Of a stretch of 64,000 nucleotides of DNA, positions 59,338 to 64,000 are shown piece after piece. The stretch is taken from assembly GCF_021462265.1 (NCBI RefSeq), contig NZ_JAJONF010000011.1, forward strand, positions 62,001-126,000, given 5' to 3'. Every line of letters starts with the position of its first letter. The stretch's first letter is position 1. This stretch comes from Streptomyces shenzhenensis (GTDB taxonomy: Bacteria; Actinomycetota; Actinomycetes; Streptomycetales; Streptomycetaceae). The translations under genes and the position numbers were made by a program. The notes under the pieces were generated by a model that worked only from the letters and a program-made list of their open reading frames with translations, did no database searches and had not been told where the DNA came from.

Positions 59338-60012
59338 ATGCACCACCGAACGGTCGAGGAGCTCATGACCCGGCCCGTCGTCCGGGCCCGCCGGGACACC
59401 CCGTTCAAGGAACTGGTCAGGCTGCTGGCGGAGAACGACGTCACCGCCGTGCCCGTGGTGGACGATCTGGGGCGCCCCATGGGGGTGGTGTCCGAAGCCG
59501 ACCTGCTGCGCAAGAGCGCCGATCAGACCGACCCGTCGGGCCGGACCGCCGTCCCGCACCTGGAGGCCTGGGAACGGGCGAAGGCCGAGGGGGCCCGGGC
59601 CGAGGAGCTGATGTCGGCCCCCGCGGTGTGCGCCCGGCCGGAGTGGAGCGTGGTGGAGGCGGCCCGTCTCATGGAGACCCAGCACGTCAAGCGGCTGCCC
59701 GTGGTCGACGAGGCGGACCGGCTGCTGGGCATCGTCAGCCGTCGTGACCTGCTGCGGGTCTTCCTGCGCGGCGACGACGCCATCCGTGAGGAGATCACCA
59801 GGGACCTGCTGCACCGCACGCTCGGGCTCGAACCGGCGGACGTGACCGTCGAGGTGCGTGCCGGGCGGGTCGAACTCAGCGGCACCGTGGAGTACCGCAG
59901 CCTGATCCCCGTCGTGGAACAGCTGTGCCGGGGCGTGGACGGCGTGGTCTCGGTCACCGGGAACCTGGCCTGGCGCAGGGACGACGCCCGGCCCGCTCCG
60001 TCCGGTTCCTGA
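59338..60012 (+). CDS. CBS-pair and BON domain protein
   Basis: Soluble protein of 224 residues. Two CBS motifs form a Bateman pair: VEELMTRPVVRARRDTPFKE with VTAVPVVDDLGRPMGVVSEADLL, and AEELMSAPAVCARPEWSVVE with VKRLPVVDEADRLLGIVSRRDLL. A BON domain (about 155-215) follows with VEVRAGRVELSGTVEYRS. CBS pairs bind adenine nucleotides and BON domains bind phospholipid or partner proteins. Members are induced in mycobacterial and streptomycete hypoxia. Stands alone after a strong terminator; a CAGGGGGCCGTC site lies 148 bp upstream. Confidence 0.92.
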   Translation: MHHRTVEELMTRPVVRARRDTPFKELVRLLAENDVTAVPVVDDLGRPMGVVSEADLLRKSADQTDPSGRTAVPHLEAWERAKAEGARAEELMSAPAVCARPEWSVVEAARLMETQHVKRLPVVDEADRLLGIVSRRDLLRVFLRGDDAIREEITRDLLHRTLGLEPADVTVEVRAGRVELSGTVEYRSLIPVVEQLCRGVDGVVSVTGNLAWRRDDARPAPSGS

Positions 60013-60056
60013 GGCCTCCGGGCACGCGGTACGCCGGCCTCGTGCCCGGGGGCCTC
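60011..60056. terminator. convergent terminator overlapping both stop codons
   Basis: GAGGCCTCCGGGCACG (60011-60026) and CGTGCCCGGGGGCCTC (60041-60056) are 16-bp arms with one G-T type mismatch. The arms overlap the stops of the CBS-BON gene and of the acyl carrier protein gene. Confidence 0.75.
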
Positions 60057-60339
60057 AGGGCGCGGAGCCGGCCGCGCCCATGGACCTGCCGACCAGGAAC
60101 CTCGTGGCATCCGCCAGGGTGGTCAGTTCCGGGTAGTCCTCCTCGTCGATGCGGACTCCCGTGCGCTCGGACAGCAGTTCCACCAGGCTGAGGAAATCGA
60201 GCGAGTCGAGTTCGAGCACGTCACGGAACCGGTCGTCCGGCCGGACCAGGCTGAAGTCCGCGTCGGGCACGATCCGGGTGATCGACTCCTTGATCACCGC
60301 CGTGGCCTCCGCGTCGGTCAGGGGTTTCACAGTGCTCAC
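60055..60339 (-). CDS. acyl carrier protein
   Basis: Acyl carrier protein of 94 residues. The four-helix pattern is clear, and the phosphopantetheine site is Ser46 in ELDSLDFLSL. The acidic helix 2 (LVELLSERTG) is as expected. The GTG start (60337-60339) overlaps the stop of the E2 gene as GTGA and has GGAGG four bases upstream, so it is translated with the 2-oxoacid dehydrogenase genes. No ketosynthase, thioesterase or phosphopantetheinyl transferase is nearby. An ACP at the end of an E1/E2 operon is unusual; it may carry the acyl group made by the E2 or by the synthetase of the same operon. Confidence 0.9.
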   Translation of the reverse strand: MSTVKPLTDAEATAVIKESITRIVPDADFSLVRPDDRFRDVLELDSLDFLSLVELLSERTGVRIDEEDYPELTTLADATRFLVGRSMGAAGSAP

Positions 60340-61793
60340 AGCTCCTCCGGTCTGCGCAGCAGTCGGTCGACCGCGGTGAGGTAGCGCGCTCCCACGGCCC
60401 CGTCCGTGGCCCGGTGGTCGGCGGCCAGGGTCGCGGTCACCACCGGGCGCACGCCGAGCATGCCGCCGGCCGCCCAGGGCCGTTCGACGACCGCGCCGAA
60501 GCCGACCAGGGCCACCTGGGGCGGATGGATGACGCCGTACACGCTCTCCACGCCCTGGTCGCCCAGGCTGGTGACGGTCAGGGTGGCGCCGGACGTCTCG
60601 CTGCCGCGCAGCCGTCCCCGGCGGGTGCGCTCGACGAGGTCCTTGAGACGGTTCATGAGGGCGTCGGGCGGCAGGGTGTCGGCGTCGTGGATCACCGGCG
60701 CCAGCAGCCCGCCCTGCCGGAGCGAGACCGCGATGCCCAGATTCACCTCGGACGCGGCGGCGAACCCGTCGTCGCGCCAGTGGCCGTTGAGGCTCGGCAC
60801 CTCGCGGGCGGCCAGCGCGGCGGCCCTCAGCAGCAGGGCCGCCGGCACGAGCCGGCCGGCGGGCGGACGGCCGCGGTTGACCCGGCGCAGCCAGTCCACG
60901 GCGGCCGTGAGATCGATGGTCGTGGACAGGTAGTAGTGCGGGATCTCCCGCTTGGAGCGGCTCATGAGCTCGGCGATGGCCCGGCGCATCGCGTCCGTGC
61001 GCTGTTCCGGGCGGTCGGCGGCCGGTACGGCCGCGGCCGTGCGGCGTGCGCCGTTCCGGGGCCGCTCCCGCTCGCCCTCCCCGGCGGCCTTCCCGGCGTG
61101 GGCGCGCACATCGGCCGCCCGTACGGCCCCGCCGTCCCCGGTACCCCGCACCTCCGTCAGGTCGACGTCGAGGTCGTGGGCGAGACGTCGTGCGTACGGG
61201 GTCGACCGCACCCTGGACACGTGGGGCGACGGGGCGTGTTCGACGTCGGCGCGGGTGACACGTCCGCCGGCGCCGGTGCCGTGCAGCGTGGTCAGGTCGA
61301 CGCCCCGCAGCTCTGCCAGGTGCCGCACCAGCGGTCCGGCTCCGAGAGCCGCGGTGGCCTCGGTGGGCGTGGGTGTGGGTGAGGGTGTGGGCGGTGGGGG
61401 CTGCGGCTGCGCGGGTCCGGCTGCCGTCCGTACGGGCCGCCCGGCCGGCTCCCTCTCGCGGGCGCGGGGGGCCTCCCGGGCCGGCTCCCGCCGGGGTTCC
61501 GGGCGTTCGTGCGGTGCGGCGGCCGGTGCCCGGGAGCCCGCCCGCGCCCCCGCCGCGGCCCCGGCCTCGATCAGCGCGAGCGGGGTCCCCACCGGCACCC
61601 GGGTTCCCGCCGGGACGAGGAGCCGTCCCACGGTCCCCGACTCGAAGCACTCGACCTCGATGGCCGCCTTGTCGGTCTCCACGACCGCCACGACATCGCC
61701 CTTGCGCACCTGGTCGCCGGGGGCCACGAGCCACTCCTGGAGCAGCCCCTCGTCCATGTCCGCGCCGAGTGAGGGCATGGTGAACTCGGCCAT
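60336..61793 (-). CDS. 2-oxoacid dehydrogenase E2 (dihydrolipoyl acyltransferase) with two E3-binding domains
   Basis: Acyltransferase core subunit of 485 residues. Lipoyl domain at 1-78 with Lys42 in VETDKAAIEVE; a long Pro/Ala/Arg-rich linker; then two peripheral-subunit-binding domains, about 152-186 (LVRHLAELRGVDLTTLHGTG) and about 197-231 (YARRLAHDLDVDLTEVRGTG). The catalytic domain (265-485) ends with DHRATDG and His460. Two binding domains in one chain are uncommon and could dock E1 and E3 separately. The start ATG shares one base with the E1beta stop. The acyl group transferred (acetyl, propionyl or branched) cannot be read from sequence. Confidence 0.93.
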   Translation of the reverse strand: MAEFTMPSLGADMDEGLLQEWLVAPGDQVRKGDVVAVVETDKAAIEVECFESGTVGRLLVPAGTRVPVGTPLALIEAGAAAGARAGSRAPAAAPHERPEPRREPAREAPRAREREPAGRPVRTAAGPAQPQPPPPTPSPTPTPTEATAALGAGPLVRHLAELRGVDLTTLHGTGAGGRVTRADVEHAPSPHVSRVRSTPYARRLAHDLDVDLTEVRGTGDGGAVRAADVRAHAGKAAGEGERERPRNGARRTAAAVPAADRPEQRTDAMRRAIAELMSRSKREIPHYYLSTTIDLTAAVDWLRRVNRGRPPAGRLVPAALLLRAAALAAREVPSLNGHWRDDGFAAASEVNLGIAVSLRQGGLLAPVIHDADTLPPDALMNRLKDLVERTRRGRLRGSETSGATLTVTSLGDQGVESVYGVIHPPQVALVGFGAVVERPWAAGGMLGVRPVVTATLAADHRATDGAVGARYLTAVDRLLRRPEEL

Positions 61794-62842
61794 CAGCCCG
61801 GCCTTCCGGTGGCCGGCGCGGGCTCGCCGACCGTGCGGCGGGCGGCCGCGACGATGCCGTCGGTCTGGGGGAGCGCGGCCTCCTCGAGCCGGCGCGCGTA
61901 CGGCACGGGCACCTCGGCGCTGCACACCCGCTCGACGGGGGCGTCGAGGTCGTAGAAGTGCTGCTCGGCGAGGCGGGCGGAGATCTCGGCGGCGAGGCTT
62001 CCGGTGCGCCAGCCCTCGTCGACGACGACGGCCCGGTGGGTGCGGGCGACCGAGTCGCCGATCGTGGCGTCGTCCAGGGGGCGCAGGGTGCGCAGGTCGA
62101 CGACCTCCGCGCTGATACCGCCGTTCGCGAGGTCGTCGGCGGCGGCCAGTGCCTTGGGCAGGGAGCCGCCGTAGGTGATCAGGGAGACGTCCGTGCCGGG
62201 CCGGCGGACGGCCGCGTGGTCGAGGTCGACGGGGCCGGCGTCGGCGGGCAGGTCGCCGGAGACGTTGTACAGGCTGCCGTGCTCGAAGATCAGCACGGGG
62301 TCGGGGTCGGCGAGCGCGGGGGCCAGCATGTGGCGGGCGTCGGTGAGGGTCGCCGGGGCCAGGACCCGCAGGCCGGGGATGTGCGCGTACCAGCCTTCCA
62401 GGCTGTGCGAGTGCTGGGCCGCCAGCTGGCGGCCCGCACCGGTGGTCATCCGGATGACGATCGGGACCGGCAGCTGGCCGCCCGACATGTGCAGCAGGGT
62501 CGCCGCGTTGTTGAGGATCTGGTCCAGGGCGAGCAGGCTGAAGTTGACCGTCATGATCTCGACGACCGGCCGCATGCCGGCCAGGGCCGCGCCGATGCCG
62601 GCGCCGACGAACGCGGACTCCGACAGCGGGGCGTCCCGGATCCGGTCGGGCCCGAACTCCTCCAGCAGGCCGAGGCTGACGCCGAAGCAGCCGCCGTACC
62701 GGCCCACGTCCTCGCCCATCAGGAAGACCCGGTCGTCGGCGCGCAGCGCCTCGCGGAGGGCCTCGCGCATCGCCTCCCGGTAGGTCGTCTTCCGGTCGGA
62801 GGCGGCGGCCGGCGTCGCGTCAGGGGTGTGGGTCGCGGTCAT
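61793..62842 (-). CDS. 2-oxoacid dehydrogenase E1 component, beta subunit
   Basis: Beta subunit of 349 residues, standard for heterotetrameric pyruvate, acetoin or branched-chain dehydrogenases. It opens TYREAMREALREALRADDRV and has the TPP-aminopyrimidine glutamate region LMGEDVGRYGG, then DAPLSESAFVGAGIGAALAG and a C-terminal VVVDEGWRTGSLAAEIS. Its partner E1alpha is the gene upstream, with ATGA overlap; E2 follows with TGATG overlap. Strict coupling implies equal amounts of the subunits. Confidence 0.94.
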   Translation of the reverse strand: MTATHTPDATPAAASDRKTTYREAMREALREALRADDRVFLMGEDVGRYGGCFGVSLGLLEEFGPDRIRDAPLSESAFVGAGIGAALAGMRPVVEIMTVNFSLLALDQILNNAATLLHMSGGQLPVPIVIRMTTGAGRQLAAQHSHSLEGWYAHIPGLRVLAPATLTDARHMLAPALADPDPVLIFEHGSLYNVSGDLPADAGPVDLDHAAVRRPGTDVSLITYGGSLPKALAAADDLANGGISAEVVDLRTLRPLDDATIGDSVARTHRAVVVDEGWRTGSLAAEISARLAEQHFYDLDAPVERVCSAEVPVPYARRLEEAALPQTDGIVAAARRTVGEPAPATGRPG

Positions 62843-63840
62843 GGCGGGCTCGCCTCCACCGGGCTGGTGACGTACTTCAGCAGATCCTCGACGGGCTCCT
62901 CGGGCGCCGACTCCGCCGCCGCCACGGCACGGTCGATCTCGGCGGCCAGCCGGTCCTCCAGGGCGCCCCGGGCCTTGTCGGACAGTTCCTTCGCCTCCCG
63001 CAGCCGCCGGGCGAGCCCCTCGACCGGGTCGCGTTCCTTCCAGCGCTCGATCTCGGCCTTGTCGCGGTAGCGGTCGGAGTCGTACATGGAGTGGGCGCGG
63101 AACCGGTACGTGCGCATCTCCAGGAAGTGCGGCCCGTTTCCCGCACGGACCCCCTCGGCGGCCCGCCGGGCGGCGTCCTCGACGGCGAGGACGTCCATGC
63201 CGTCGACGGCCCAGGAGGCCATGCCGTACCCGGCGGCACGCAGCGCGAGGTCCGTCTGGGCCTGGTGGCGGACCAGCGCGGTGCCCATGGCGTACAGGTT
63301 GTTCTCACAGACCAGCAGCACCGGCAGCTGCCAGAGCGCGGCGAGGTTGGCGGTCTCGTGGAACTCGCCCTCGGCGAAGGCCCCGTCGCCGAAGAAACAG
63401 CAGGTGATCCGGGCCCGGCCGGTCATCCGGTCGGCGAGGGCGAGGCCGGCCGCGAGCGGCAGCCCGCCGGCGACGATGGCGTTGCCGCCGTAGAAGCGGC
63501 GCTCGGCGTCGAAGAGGTGCATGGAGCCGCCACGGCCGTGGCTGCAGCCGGTCGCCTTGCCGAACATCTCCGCCATGATCGCCTCGGCCGGCACCCCGCG
63601 GGCGAGGGCGTGGCCGTGTTCGCGGTACGTCGACACGACGGCGTCGTCGTCGGTGAGTGCCTCGTTGACGCCGACGGCGACGGCCTCCTCACCGATGTAC
63701 AGGTGCATGAAGCCCCGGATGCGCGCCGCGCTGTACAGCTCCACGCAGCGTTCCTCGAACCGGCGGACGCGCAGCATCGACTCCAGCAGTGCCAGCCGGT
63801 GCGCGGCCTGCCGGTTCGGCCGGGTACGGGTGGTGCTCAT
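62839..63840 (-). CDS. 2-oxoacid dehydrogenase E1 component, alpha subunit
   Basis: TPP-binding alpha subunit of 333 residues. The TPP motif runs from GDG (151-153) to NN (180-181), about 30 residues apart as required. STYREHGHALARG and GRGGSMHLFD line the active site, and RFRAHSMYDSDRYR is the loop that is phosphorylated in some relatives. Together with E1beta and E2 it decarboxylates a 2-oxoacid and acylates the lipoyl group. Sequence resembles acetoin/pyruvate-type E1 more than the single-chain AceE. No E3 gene lies in the visible operon. Overlaps the upstream synthetase stop as ATGA. Confidence 0.94.
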   Translation of the reverse strand: MSTTRTRPNRQAAHRLALLESMLRVRRFEERCVELYSAARIRGFMHLYIGEEAVAVGVNEALTDDDAVVSTYREHGHALARGVPAEAIMAEMFGKATGCSHGRGGSMHLFDAERRFYGGNAIVAGGLPLAAGLALADRMTGRARITCCFFGDGAFAEGEFHETANLAALWQLPVLLVCENNLYAMGTALVRHQAQTDLALRAAGYGMASWAVDGMDVLAVEDAARRAAEGVRAGNGPHFLEMRTYRFRAHSMYDSDRYRDKAEIERWKERDPVEGLARRLREAKELSDKARGALEDRLAAEIDRAVAAAESAPEEPVEDLLKYVTSPVEASPP

Positions 63841-64000
63841 GCGGACCGCTCCGTCCTCTGCGGGGCTCCCCGCGGGGAGGCGCAGGCGCCGTGGGCGGAG
63901 TCCTCCAGGGTGGAGATGTCGCCCTCGGGCAGGCCGAGTTCGCGGGCCCGCAGCAGGCGGCGCATGACCTTGCCGCTGCGGGTGTGCGGCAGGTGCTGGT
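63837..64000 (-). CDS. acyl-CoA (acetyl-CoA type) synthetase, C-terminal end (runs off right edge)
   Basis: Only the last 54 codons are visible. HLPHTRSGKVMRRLLRAREL is the C-terminal signature of acetyl- and other short-chain acyl-CoA synthetases, including the lysine of TRSGK that is acetylated for regulation. The tail LPEGDISTLED also fits. The stop overlaps the E1alpha start as ATGA, so it is the upstream gene of the E1-E2-ACP operon. Confidence 0.88.
   Translation of the reverse strand, partial: QHLPHTRSGKVMRRLLRARELGLPEGDISTLEDSAHGACASPRGAPQRTERSA

Overview
The window reads as a piece of a Streptomyces (high-GC actinomycete) chromosome. The third codon position is almost always G or C, many starts are GTG, genes are joined by ATGA/GTGA overlaps, and -10 boxes are of the TANNNT type. 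The families found (Ccr/MeaA ethylmalonyl-CoA genes, several OmpR-type two-component systems, an HTH-NB-ARC-TPR regulator, an MmyB-type regulator, DUF4232 lipoprotein, SpoIIE phosphatase, tandem USPs) are typical of that genus. No rRNA, tRNA or CRISPR array was found.

Region 1 (1-10.1 kb) is core acyl-CoA metabolism. An edge-truncated psd is followed by a complete five-gene ethylmalonyl-CoA operon on the minus strand (ccr, meaA/ecm, a malyl-CoA lyase-type citE gene, a MaoC hydratase, an acyl-CoA dehydrogenase). Two well-spaced promoters with palindromes lie upstream. A TetR-family regulator and a duplicated, fused 3-hydroxyacyl-CoA dehydrogenase come next.

Region 2 (10.4-14.2 kb) holds a HEAT-repeat protein, a secreted tripeptidyl-peptidase-type hydrolase and a run of broken genes (GNAT, AraC and rhodanese relics).

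Region 3 (14.3-31 kb) is devoted to envelope and redox functions. It has a 1663-residue secreted multicopper oxidase divergent from a two-component system, then a second two-component system divergent from a repetitive Asp-rich secreted peptide, then a third beside a peptidoglycan-binding membrane protein, an FMN-binding secreted protein and a ferric-reductase-like flavocytochrome. The last set looks like a wall-spanning electron-transfer module.

Region 4 (31-41 kb) is accessory and decayed. Integrase-like relics, a frameshifted MmyB-type regulator, a radical-SAM gene cut just before its third cluster cysteine and other fragments sit among intact genes (epoxide hydrolase, XRE-cupin regulator, SDR, DUF4232 lipoprotein, HTH-NB-ARC-TPR regulator, small secreted protein).

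Region 5 (41-48.8 kb) has an SRPBCC protein, an MFS transporter fused to three carboxypeptidase-regulatory-like domains, a PAS-GAF-SpoIIE-HATPase phosphatase, a methyltransferase and a CapA-type protein.

Region 6 (49-64 kb) is a stress/dormancy-type island: two USPs, nicotinate phosphoribosyltransferase, an FtsH protease, a phosphoribosyltransferase-hydrolase fusion, an APH-like/AAA kinase fusion and a CBS-BON protein. It ends in a tightly coupled operon, acyl-CoA synthetase, E1alpha, E1beta, E2, acyl carrier protein, that runs off the right edge and has no E3 in view.
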